A stretch of DNA of 56,817 nt, taken from the NCBI GenBank assembly GCA_045636945.1, contig JAZTYO010000044.1, positions 1 to 56,817 on the forward strand. The letters are read 5' to 3'. Shown here piece after piece: positions 24,030 through 32,231 of this stretch. Every line of letters starts with the position of its first letter. The first letter of the stretch is position 1. Origin of the DNA: UMGS172 sp045636945. GTDB taxonomy: Bacteria > Bacillota > Clostridia > Oscillospirales > Acutalibacteraceae. The position numbers were made by a program, and so were the translations under genes. Under the pieces are notes generated by a model. It made no database searches. It was not told where the DNA came from and saw nothing but the letters and a program-made list of their open reading frames with translations.

Positions 24030-26804
24030 TTATTTTACAATAGCACGGCAACGTGCGCAAAGGGTGGGATGCTCGGAATCCTCACCAACGGTCTTACTAA
24101 AGCTCCAGCAACGCTCACACTTTTCACCCTCAGCGTGGATAACGGTTACACCGATACCACTGTCGCCCTTGAGTTCACCGCCGTCACCCTCGACGATTTC
24201 AACCGAGGATACGATGAATACGGTAGCCAAAATATCTTCGCAAGACTTCAAGAAAGCGAAGTTGTCATCGGTTGCATAAACGGTAACTGCACCCTCAAGC
24301 GATGCACCGATAACCTTTGCGGTACGTGCAACCTCAAGCGCCTTCTTAACGTCGTCACGAATAGCGTGAATCTTTTCCCAACGAGCAATAAACTCTGCGT
24401 CGACCTTGCCCGATGCTACGGGGAAGTCGTTAAGAACAACGTTTCTTACGTCGTCCGATTCATAGTGAGGCATAAACTTCCAGATTTCGTCCGAAGTGAA
24501 GGACAAAATAGGTGCAATAAGGCGAGTGAGGGTATGCAGTACCTTGTAGATGGTGGTCTGTGCGGCACGGCGAGTCTCGGATTCCTTGCCCTCAACGTAA
24601 AGTCTATCCTTTGCGGCATCGAGGTAGAAGTTGGACATATCCAAAACACAGAAATTGTGGATTGCGTGGAAAATGAGGTGATACTCAAAGTTTTCGTAAG
24701 CCTCGCGGCACTCTGCAACAAGCTGGTCAAGACGCATCAAAGCAAACTTATCCATTTCGTGAAGCTTGCAGTCACAAACGGAATCCTTATCGGGGTCAAA
24801 GTCGCTGATACAGCCCAAGATAAATCTTGCAGTGTTACGAATCTTTCTGTAAATTTCGGACAACTGCTTCAGAATATCCTTGGAAATACGGATATCTGCA
24901 TGGTAGTCAGAGGATGCAACCCAAAGTCTGAGAATATCTGCACCGTACTGACCGACGATTTCATCGGGGTTGATGGTGTTACCGATAGACTTGGACATCT
25001 TCTTGCCCTCACCGTCAACAACCCAACCGTGGGTAACAACGGTCTTATAAGGAGTTCTGCCGTATGCTGCAACCGAGGTCAAGAGAGAAGACTGGAACCA
25101 ACCACGGTACTGGTCAGCACCCTCCAAGTAAAGGTCAGCAGGACTGCTTAACTCATCACGCTCGTCAAGAACTGCTGCGTGAGAAACACCCGAGTCGAAC
25201 CAAACGTCCATAATGTCGGTTTCCTTTTTGAACGAGGTGCAACCGCAGGAACACTTATAGCCCTCAGGCATAAGCTCCTTAGCTTCCTTGGCATACCATG
25301 CATCGGCACCCTCGGCACGGAAGATTTCAACAATCTTTGCGATGGTTTCGGAGGTAATAGCCTCCTTACCGCATTCCTCACAATAGAAAATCGGAATGGG
25401 CACACCCCAGGTGCGCTGACGGGAAATACACCAGTCGGAACGGTCACGGATCATACCGGTGATACGGTCCTCGCCCCAACCGGGAACCCACTTAACCTTC
25501 TTGATTTCCTCAATGGCTTTATCGGCAAAAGCGGAAATGGAGCAGAACCACTGCTCGGTAGCACGGAAGAGGATAGGCTTCTTACAACGCCAGCAGTGAG
25601 GATACTGGTGGATAATCTTTTCAAGTGCAAACAGATGACCCGTTTCGTCGAGCTTGATAGCGATAGCCTTATTGGCCTGCTCGGTGGTAAGACCCTCGAA
25701 CTCGCCTGCATCGGCGGTCATATAACCCTTATGGTCAACGGGGACAACCATACCAACCTCAGGGTAGTTACGGCAGACCTCAAAGTCATCAACACCATGA
25801 CCGGGAGCAGTATGAACACAACCAGTACCGCTTTCAAGAGTTACGTGATTACCAACGATAACCAACGAGGTGCGGTCGATAAACGGATGTGCACACTTCA
25901 TATACTCAAGCTCGGAGCCCTTGATGGTACCCATAAGCTCATACTCTTCAATCTTGGCAGCCTTGAATGCATTAGGTGCCAACTCGGTTGCCATAACGTA
26001 GTAATCGCCGTTTGCCTTGAACACACCGTACTCATAATCGGGGCCTACGCAAATTGCAAGGTTTGCAGGAAGAGTCCAGGTAGTGGTGGTCCAAATAACA
26101 AAATATGTCTTGCACTGCTCAGCGCCAAGCTTTGCAAGCTTACCGAATTCTTCGGTAATTTCAAACTTGACGTAGATGGAATGGCAAGGATCCTCGGCAT
26201 ACTCGATTTCAGCCTCGGCCAAAGCAGTCTGACACTCGGGGCACCAATAAACAGGCTTAAGACCCTTGTAGATGTACCCCTTTTCAGCCATCTTTCCAAA
26301 AATTTCAACCTGCTTTGCAACGTAAGCAGGCTTCAAGGTGATGTACGGATCGGCCCAATCACCCAAAATTCCAAGACGCTCAAACTGTTTTCTCTGGTCA
26401 TCAACAAAGCCCAAAGCAAAATCATGGCAGATCTTACGAAGCTCAAGAGCAGAAACCTGTGCTGTAGACGAAACGCCTACCTTTTTACGTGCCTTAAGTT
26501 CGGTGGGAAGACCGTGGGTATCGTAACCGGGAACGTAAGGAGCACGGAAACCGGTCATATTCTTGTAACGGAGAACAAAGTCCTTCAAGGACTTGTTCAA
26601 AGCGGTACCCATATGGATAACGCCGTTGGCATACGGAGGACCGTCGTGCAGAATGTAGGAAGGCTTGCCTTCGTTCTTCTTCATCAACTCTCCGTAAATG
26701 TCATTGTCCTGCCATTCTTTGAGAGCCTCGGGCTCACGGGTGGGCAGACCTGCTCGCATAGGGAATTCGGTTTGGGGCAGGTTAAGGGTCTGGTTGTAAT
26801 CCAT
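24030..26804 (-). CDS. ileS: Isoleucyl-tRNA synthetase
   Basis: 924 residues from the ATG at 26804 (GGAGAT 7 bases upstream); the frame runs on to 26837 without an RBS. Class I synthetase: the HIGH motif appears as HMGT in YANGVIHMGTALNKSLKDF, KMSKS is intact in GEGKKMSKSIGNTINPDEIV, and the editing domain contains TTTTWTLPANLAICV. The C-terminal zinc motif CERCWSFSKTVGED...CARC closes the protein. Charges tRNA-Ile in the cytoplasm. The upstream leader is too short for a T-box, which is usual for this gene in Firmicutes. Confidence 0.97.
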   Translation of the reverse strand: MDYNQTLNLPQTEFPMRAGLPTREPEALKEWQDNDIYGELMKKNEGKPSYILHDGPPYANGVIHMGTALNKSLKDFVLRYKNMTGFRAPYVPGYDTHGLPTELKARKKVGVSSTAQVSALELRKICHDFALGFVDDQRKQFERLGILGDWADPYITLKPAYVAKQVEIFGKMAEKGYIYKGLKPVYWCPECQTALAEAEIEYAEDPCHSIYVKFEITEEFGKLAKLGAEQCKTYFVIWTTTTWTLPANLAICVGPDYEYGVFKANGDYYVMATELAPNAFKAAKIEEYELMGTIKGSELEYMKCAHPFIDRTSLVIVGNHVTLESGTGCVHTAPGHGVDDFEVCRNYPEVGMVVPVDHKGYMTADAGEFEGLTTEQANKAIAIKLDETGHLFALEKIIHQYPHCWRCKKPILFRATEQWFCSISAFADKAIEEIKKVKWVPGWGEDRITGMIRDRSDWCISRQRTWGVPIPIFYCEECGKEAITSETIAKIVEIFRAEGADAWYAKEAKELMPEGYKCSCGCTSFKKETDIMDVWFDSGVSHAAVLDERDELSSPADLYLEGADQYRGWFQSSLLTSVAAYGRTPYKTVVTHGWVVDGEGKKMSKSIGNTINPDEIVGQYGADILRLWVASSDYHADIRISKDILKQLSEIYRKIRNTARFILGCISDFDPDKDSVCDCKLHEMDKFALMRLDQLVAECREAYENFEYHLIFHAIHNFCVLDMSNFYLDAAKDRLYVEGKESETRRAAQTTIYKVLHTLTRLIAPILSFTSDEIWKFMPHYESDDVRNVVLNDFPVASGKVDAEFIARWEKIHAIRDDVKKALEVARTAKVIGASLEGAVTVYATDDNFAFLKSCEDILATVFIVSSVEIVEGDGGELKGDSGIGVTVIHAEGEKCERCWSFSKTVGEDSEHPTLCARCRAIVK

Positions 26805-26888
26805 TTTTAAATCTCCAATCTCTTTTGAAAGATACAATTTACTTATATATCACGCCAAAAAAGCAAAGCCTTTTTAACGACACATTCT

Positions 26889-26919
26889 CACGGCACAAAA
26901 TTTGCACCGTGAGAAGCAT
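26889..26919. terminator. Hairpin between divIVA and ileS
   Basis: Arms TTCTCACGG and CCGTGAGAA with a 13-base loop. No clean T run follows on the minus strand, so it may be a weak divIVA terminator or a leader hairpin of ileS. Confidence 0.45.
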
Positions 26920-26941
26920 TATACGTTTTTAATTTTCAGAA

Positions 26942-28075
26942 TTATTTTTTCTTTCGACGGAAGAAGAGTCGGGGCTCGTCATCCTCGTCATCCTCGTCAT
27001 CAAACTCTTCATCATCTTCCTCGTCGTCATCGTCATCATCTTCACCGAAGCTTATGCGACTCTTGACCTTGGGTGCTTCTTCGGTGGAAGTAGTTGCGGT
27101 AGCAAAGGAAATTTCTTCTGCCTCTTCTGCCTCTTCTGCCTCATCGTCGTCATCCTCAAAGTTGAACTTGATGGGCTCCTCGTTATCAAAGGTCATCTGC
27201 ATACTGTCGACGGTTTCGGGCTTGGTATCGACAACAGCCTCAACAACGGGCTCCTCAACTGTGGGAGCTTCCTCAGCCTCTTCAACAGGTGCTTCCTCAA
27301 CCGCTACAGTGATGCCGGGTTCAGCAGTTTTCTCGACGGTAGGGGTAACGGTAACTGCGGCATTCAAGGCAGCCTCTGCAGCAGCCTTTGATTCTGCCTC
27401 AGCTCTTTCCTTTGCACGACGCTCGTCAACTGCGGCTTTGAGCAGCTCGGCAGGGTCGCTGAAATCCACCGAAAGAACAGTCTTGGAACGCTCAAGGTTG
27501 AAAGGAATCTCACTAGGAAGCTGGTTGATAAGTTCAATTAAAGCACCGCACTGTGCAGCAGCTTTCTTGCGGAAGTCTGCTATTTCAATCTTCATACGGT
27601 CGTAAAGCTTCTGCTCGAGCTCAACGCTTTCCTTTGCCTCAGCGATGATATTCTCGGCCTCATTAACGGCACCTGCAATAATCTTTGCAGCCTCGTTTTC
27701 GGCAGTTTCGCCCAAAAGAACAGCCTTGCTTTCGGCTTCTGCGATAATCTCGCGAGCCTTAATATCAGCCTCGGCGAGTTTAACGTTTGCATCAGCAACA
27801 ATGCCCTCGGAGGTAGCATTAGCATCGGCAATAGCCTGTTCTGCAACACGCTGTGCATTTACGAGAACGCTCTGAATACTTGCGGTCGACAAAGCGGCTT
27901 CGGGAGCGTTTTTGCTGATTTCCTGCAATTTACGCTCGGCTTCAGCCTTTTGCTTCATAAGTATCTCGATCTGTGATGCTACTTCCTCAAGGAAAAGCTC
28001 AACATCGCTCTGCTTATATCCTCCCATTGCGGATTTCTGGAATTCCATATCACGTATCTGTTCAGGTGTTTTCAT
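26942..28075 (-). CDS. divIVA: DivIVA-domain cell division/polarity protein
   Basis: 377 residues. The N-terminal membrane-curvature-sensing domain reads EFQKSAMGGYKQSDVELFLE, followed by a long coiled coil (about residues 30-200, Ala/Glu-rich repeats such as IIAEAESKAVLLGETAENEA), a Pro/Glu/Val low-complexity stretch, and a very acidic tail (runs of Asp and Glu) ending in basic FFRRKKK. The acidic tail is longer than in B. subtilis DivIVA. It lies downstream of ylmH and sepF as in most Firmicutes. RBS GGAGGATACGT. Confidence 0.9.
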   Translation of the reverse strand: MKTPEQIRDMEFQKSAMGGYKQSDVELFLEEVASQIEILMKQKAEAERKLQEISKNAPEAALSTASIQSVLVNAQRVAEQAIADANATSEGIVADANVKLAEADIKAREIIAEAESKAVLLGETAENEAAKIIAGAVNEAENIIAEAKESVELEQKLYDRMKIEIADFRKKAAAQCGALIELINQLPSEIPFNLERSKTVLSVDFSDPAELLKAAVDERRAKERAEAESKAAAEAALNAAVTVTPTVEKTAEPGITVAVEEAPVEEAEEAPTVEEPVVEAVVDTKPETVDSMQMTFDNEEPIKFNFEDDDDEAEEAEEAEEISFATATTSTEEAPKVKSRISFGEDDDDDDEEDDEEFDDEDDEDDEPRLFFRRKKK

Positions 28076-28093
28076 ACGTATCCTCCATTATGT

Positions 28094-28843
28094 TTAAACA
28101 TATTTTCTATATTTAAGGGCCACTCTGCCCTTCTTGGTAACTGAATTTGTATCATCAATTATAAATTTTCCGACACGTCTTATTGTAACGGTATCTCCGT
28201 CACATATTTCTCTTGTGAGCTTAACCGCCTCAATACCGTTTACCGACACAAGCCCACCTTCGATAAGCTCGGTCGAACGGTTGCGTGAGCAGTTTGAAAG
28301 TTCGGCAACGACACAGTCAAGACGCAACGATGCCACTGTGCCCGACATTTCCTCAAAGTTTAAGGAAACAGGCAGATAATCGGTATCGTCACGAACTATT
28401 TCAACGCCTGCTGAAGCAATCTTATCAACAAAAGCAATAATATGCCCGGCAATGCCCTCGAACACAAAAGCCACAAGGTCCTTACCGTTTGTAAGTATAT
28501 CACCGATGGTATCTCTTTCAATCCCCGCCGACATAAACGCACCCAACACGTCACGGTGGGTCAACACCTTGTCGGAACGGTTTTTTATGCGGAGCTTGAC
28601 TATTGGGAAATAATGTCCTTCAGGCTCACACCAATCGGGGAAAGCACCGAAAAACACCCTTTCGGCACCGTCATATCCGCCGAAAAGCATATATTTCGCC
28701 TTTTCTCTTTTTGCGGTTTCAACTGCCAACAAAGTTCCCGAGGCAGAGAGAAAGCCTACAAACCCAGGTGCGTTGCGGTCGTTAGCCTTATATATACTGT
28801 CGGATATTCTGGCTTCAAGAATCTTTAATTCTTTAGAATCCAT
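28094..28843 (-). CDS. ylmH: YlmH-type S4 RNA-binding protein
   Basis: 249 residues with an S4 domain in the C-terminal part (VASLRLDCVVAELSNCSRNR, STELIEGGLVSVNGIEAVKL). The N-terminal part FVGFLSASGTLLAVETAKRE and YMLFGGYDGAERVFFGAFPD is the family-specific YlmH region. The protein binds RNA, and B. subtilis YlmH acts in rescue of stalled large ribosomal subunits. It lies between sepF and divIVA; its start shares one base with the sepF stop. Confidence 0.92.
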   Translation of the reverse strand: MDSKELKILEARISDSIYKANDRNAPGFVGFLSASGTLLAVETAKREKAKYMLFGGYDGAERVFFGAFPDWCEPEGHYFPIVKLRIKNRSDKVLTHRDVLGAFMSAGIERDTIGDILTNGKDLVAFVFEGIAGHIIAFVDKIASAGVEIVRDDTDYLPVSLNFEEMSGTVASLRLDCVVAELSNCSRNRSTELIEGGLVSVNGIEAVKLTREICDGDTVTIRRVGKFIIDDTNSVTKKGRVALKYRKYV

Positions 28844-29331
28844 TAAAGATAACTGCCGGTGCCCTCAAGCTCATCCATAAGCAATTCGCCCATAACATCG
28901 ACGTTGCTGGGAGTGATGATATAGGTGCTGTTGGCAACCTTCTTGATTCTTCCACCGTGTGCATAAGCAGCACCACTCAAGAAGTCAAGCAATCTGCGCT
29001 GGGTTTCACGGTTGGCAACCTCGAGATTGAGAACTACGGTTCTGCCGTCTGCAAGGTGGTCAGCAATCTGAGGGACATCCTCAAAACGCTCAGGCTTTAC
29101 AAGTGCTACCTGAAGCTGAGAATTTACCCTGCTTACGGTTGCGTTCTTATTCTTGCGGTCGCTGGGGAACTGTGTGGTCTTCTCCTTCTCGTGCGATCTG
29201 CCGGTAGAAGAGGAATAATAATCGTTGGTGGTAGTGGTCTCACGGGATGTGGAGGTGTTCTCCATCTCCTCGTAGCCTTCCTCCTCGTCAGTTGCGCTTA
29301 CGATGTCCTTAATCTTATCAAAAAAGCCCAT
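28843..29331 (-). CDS. sepF: Cell division protein SepF
   Basis: 162 residues. A short amphipathic N-terminus (MGFFDKIKDIV) for membrane contact, an acidic/Ser-Thr linker, and the SepF core VALVKPERFEDVPQIADHLA, TVVLNLEVANRETQRRLLDF, ISGAAYAHGG-like region and NSTYIITPSNVDVMG. It bundles FtsZ filaments at the division site. RBS GGAG before the ATG at 29331. Same transcript as yggS and ylmH. Confidence 0.95.
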   Translation of the reverse strand: MGFFDKIKDIVSATDEEEGYEEMENTSTSRETTTTNDYYSSSTGRSHEKEKTTQFPSDRKNKNATVSRVNSQLQVALVKPERFEDVPQIADHLADGRTVVLNLEVANRETQRRLLDFLSGAAYAHGGRIKKVANSTYIITPSNVDVMGELLMDELEGTGSYL

Positions 29332-29362
29332 AATAAATCTCCTTATGCTTTATTTTTTAAAA

Positions 29363-30097
29363 TTATTTATTGTAGTTTCTCGGTCCGAAAAGTGAGGTTC
29401 CGATACGTACGATGTTGGCACCGTATTGTATGGCTTCCTCAAAATCGCCCGACATTCCCATTGATAAATATACCATATTTACATTATCCACTTTTTTGGC
29501 CCTAATGTCAATAAACAGTTTGCCTAAAATTGCAAAATATTCACGAAGTTTATCTAAATTTTCGCAAATCGGGGGTATTGACATTATTCCCTTGACCTTT
29601 ACACTCGGTAATTTGGATATTTCGAGTATTGCCGACTCAACCTCGGATGCCGAAAAGCCCGATTTGCTATCCTCGTCACCTACGTTGACCTCAACCAGAA
29701 TGTCCATCACCTTGCCCTTGCGTTCACAAAGCTTGCTTATCTCGTTGGCAAGCTTTAAGGAATGTACCGACTGTATCATTTCGACCTCGTCGACTATATC
29801 CTTGACCTTATTGGTCTGAAGATGACCGATAAAATGGCGGTGTGCCGAGGTGAGCAGGCCATCCTTTTTGGAAAGCAGCTCCTGAACACGGTTTTCTCCA
29901 ATGTAGTCGACTCCTGATTCAATCGCGTGGTTTATAACGGCGGTCGGCACCGTTTTGGTGGCCGCAAGCATTATAATTTCTTTGGGGTCTCTACCCGCCT
30001 TTTTACAGGCATCCTCTATTCTTTTTTTGATGTCCGAATAGTTGTCGTCAAACCACCGACAACGCATCAATTCATCATTCGACAATTTTTCCGTCAT
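29363..30097 (-). CDS. yggS: YggS/YlmE PLP homeostasis protein
   Basis: 244 residues, single-domain alanine-racemase-like fold. The PLP lysine is in IIMLAATKTVPTAVINHAIE (about residue 48); GENRVQELLSKKD, RHFIGHLQTNKVKDIVD, VEVNVGDEDSKSGFS and LSMGMSGDFEEAIQYGANIV are the family motifs. It buffers PLP in the cytoplasm and has no known catalytic activity. Gene order yggS-sepF-ylmH-divIVA is conserved in Gram-positives. Its start overlaps the HlyD-like gene by 23 bases. Confidence 0.95.
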   Translation of the reverse strand: MTEKLSNDELMRCRWFDDNYSDIKKRIEDACKKAGRDPKEIIMLAATKTVPTAVINHAIESGVDYIGENRVQELLSKKDGLLTSAHRHFIGHLQTNKVKDIVDEVEMIQSVHSLKLANEISKLCERKGKVMDILVEVNVGDEDSKSGFSASEVESAILEISKLPSVKVKGIMSIPPICENLDKLREYFAILGKLFIDIRAKKVDNVNMVYLSMGMSGDFEEAIQYGANIVRIGTSLFGPRNYNK

Positions 30098-31283
30098 ACA
30101 GATTCTTTCCTTTTACTATTATCTCGTCATATATTCTCAAAACCTTCTTTTCGGAGGCTTCGCGTTTTACTATTGAATAATTCTCACCGTTCCAGATAAC
30201 CTCAACGGGGACAAATCTCACCTGTGAAGCAAGCATTACGTATACACCCTTTTGTCCGTCGACTACTCGGATTGCACGGTTATCAACCTTGAGCCCTGTA
30301 TACTCCTCATAAACGACCGTTATGTCGAGATGTCTTGTCTGTGCAAGCTCTTTGTTCATTGTATCGCAGGCAAACACTACAACCGCATCGGTTCCTACCG
30401 ATTTTTTATTGATATACTTAACCGTCGCAGTAAGCTCGGGTACCGATTGCAACGAGGTTTTAAGCTTAACCTTGCTGTCGGGTTTAAGGTTTAGTGATTC
30501 GTCAAACGGTATTGCTACAGCAATATACCACTCGTAATCACTTACTATTTTGCAAATAGCAGTATCGTGAACAGTTCCTGCCGAAACATTACCCAACTGC
30601 TCTGAGGTCAGCGTTGCAAGGTCGTCCACCGACAAGGCGTTTTCATACCCGTCCACGGTGTAAATAACGTATCCCGAAGTGGGTGAATCAACACTTCCCA
30701 TTGATTGTCCGACCGATGCCACAAGACCGTCGCGTTCAGCCTTTAGTGTTGCCAAAAGCGGGTTAAAATCGGTTGCCTGACCGGTAATTATCTGACGTCG
30801 TGCCATATTTTCAAGCAGAATATCGTAATATTCACCCTTTTTGACCTGACCGTTTTGTGTATTGTCAGCAATATCGGACAATGCACTGTGAATGCTGTTG
30901 TTTACGGTCGAAAGGTCGGTTGCGTTAAGGTCGTTATAGGTCTGAATCTTCTCCAGAGTTGCGATTCGTTTATCAAGTTCTTCGATTTTTATACGGTTGT
31001 CGGCATCTGCACTGTTTGAATAAACCAATGCGATTGTACCGTCCTTTGAAACACGTCCACCGTCGGCCACGGCATAGCTTAAAACACCGTTGACACTGCC
31101 CTCTACAACCGTTTCGTTTCGGACAACGAAGCCTACGGTATCATAACCCTTGTAAGAGGAATGGGTGTAGACCGTATCGGTGGTTATAGGAGCAACAAAG
31201 CCCGAATAAACCTGAACTATCAAAAATACCGCAACAAAGATGACTGCGGCCCATTTAAGAATTTTAGCAACCGTTGTATTCAT
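30075..31283 (-). CDS. HlyD-like membrane protein in the division cluster
   Basis: 402 residues with one N-terminal membrane helix (about residues 9-28, WAAVIFVAVFLIVQVYSG) and an extracytoplasmic part of membrane-fusion/HlyD form: beta-barrel and lipoyl-like segments (SVNGVLSYAVADGGRVSKDG), a coiled-coil hairpin (ADNRIKIEELDKRIATLEK), then SVDSPTSGYVIYTVDGYENA. There is no ABC or MFS partner nearby. It lies directly upstream of yggS-sepF, a position known in Clostridia, so a cell-envelope or division role is possible; export of a solute is not indicated. Confidence 0.75.
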   Translation of the reverse strand: MNTTVAKILKWAAVIFVAVFLIVQVYSGFVAPITTDTVYTHSSYKGYDTVGFVVRNETVVEGSVNGVLSYAVADGGRVSKDGTIALVYSNSADADNRIKIEELDKRIATLEKIQTYNDLNATDLSTVNNSIHSALSDIADNTQNGQVKKGEYYDILLENMARRQIITGQATDFNPLLATLKAERDGLVASVGQSMGSVDSPTSGYVIYTVDGYENALSVDDLATLTSEQLGNVSAGTVHDTAICKIVSDYEWYIAVAIPFDESLNLKPDSKVKLKTSLQSVPELTATVKYINKKSVGTDAVVVFACDTMNKELAQTRHLDITVVYEEYTGLKVDNRAIRVVDGQKGVYVMLASQVRFVPVEVIWNGENYSIVKREASEKKVLRIYDEIIVKGKNLYDGKIVE

Positions 31284-31307
31284 TTTTAAACCGCTACATC
31301 CTTTCTT

Positions 31308-32231
31308 TTAGTACTCTTTAAGTATTCTTTCGGCCTCTGAAAACGCATCGGGTGTTTCATCAGCATAAATCCAATTAATTTCCTCGTTTCGTCTGAACCA
31401 AGTCATCTGACGTTTGGCATACCGTCTTGTTTCGGTTTTGAGGTTTTCAACCGCCTTTTCGAGTGAAATTTCACCCTTAAAGTACGGGAAAAATTCTTTA
31501 TGTCCTATTGCCTGCACCGAGGTCTGACCGCCGTCAGAAAAAGCTCTTTCGGCTTCCTCTAAAAGACCGTTTTGCAGCATAATATCAACGCGTCGGTTGA
31601 TACGGTCGTACAATAACTCACGGTTGCGGTAGGTTATGCCAATCCAAACGGTATTGTATCTTGTGCCTTTAAGCTTGGACTCGGCATCTATCTCGGATTT
31701 AGGTTTTTTGTGTATCTCAAATATTTCAAGTGCTCGGATTATACGCTTGCGGTCATTCACGTGATATTTTGCTGCCGTTTTAGGGTCAACTTCACGTAAA
31801 ATTTCGAGCATTTTATCCATTCCGATTTCGTCAGCCTTGGCTTCTAATTTTTTTCGCACCTCGGTCGAATCCTCGTTAGAAAATTCTATTCCCGAAATAA
31901 GCGAATCAATATAAAGCCCTGTACCGCCAACCAAAACAGGCATCTTTTGACGCGAAGTGATGTCGGCAATTTTCTCAGTTGCAAGACCGATAAAATCGGC
32001 CACCGAAAACCTCTCCTTGGGGTCACAAAACCCGACAAGATAATGCTTTATACCTTGGGTTTCTTCCTTGGTCGGTGCCGCCGACGCAATCGGCATATTG
32101 TTATAAATCTGCATTGAGTCGAAGGAAACGACCTCTCCGTTAAGGCTTTTGGCAATTTTTACACCCAAAGCCGTTTTGCCCGAGGCAGTCGGTCCGACGA
32201 CCGCGATGATTTTAGGCTTTTCAAGGCACAT
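31308..32231 (-). CDS. miaA: tRNA dimethylallyltransferase
   Basis: 307 residues. P-loop VVGPTASGKTALGVKIA (about residues 11-27), SFDSMQIYNNMPIASAAPTK for substrate binding, MPVLVGGTGLYIDSLISGIE, and ETRRYAKRQMTWFRRN near the end are diagnostic. It adds the isopentenyl group to A37 of tRNAs; MiaB (encoded at 37936) then thiomethylates the product, so both steps are in this cluster. Start shares a base with the mutL stop; RBS AAGGATACAGTA. Confidence 0.96.
   Translation of the reverse strand: MCLEKPKIIAVVGPTASGKTALGVKIAKSLNGEVVSFDSMQIYNNMPIASAAPTKEETQGIKHYLVGFCDPKERFSVADFIGLATEKIADITSRQKMPVLVGGTGLYIDSLISGIEFSNEDSTEVRKKLEAKADEIGMDKMLEILREVDPKTAAKYHVNDRKRIIRALEIFEIHKKPKSEIDAESKLKGTRYNTVWIGITYRNRELLYDRINRRVDIMLQNGLLEEAERAFSDGGQTSVQAIGHKEFFPYFKGEISLEKAVENLKTETRRYAKRQMTWFRRNEEINWIYADETPDAFSEAERILKEY

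Noticed and set aside
24069..26810. Long plus-strand open frames opposite ileS (360 and 543 codons)
   Set aside because: They are antisense to a complete ileS, have no SD or family motif, and arise from its codon bias.
26805..26941. T-box leader of ileS
   Set aside because: Only about 135 bases separate ileS from divIVA; no T-box sequence or specifier loop can be found, just one hairpin.
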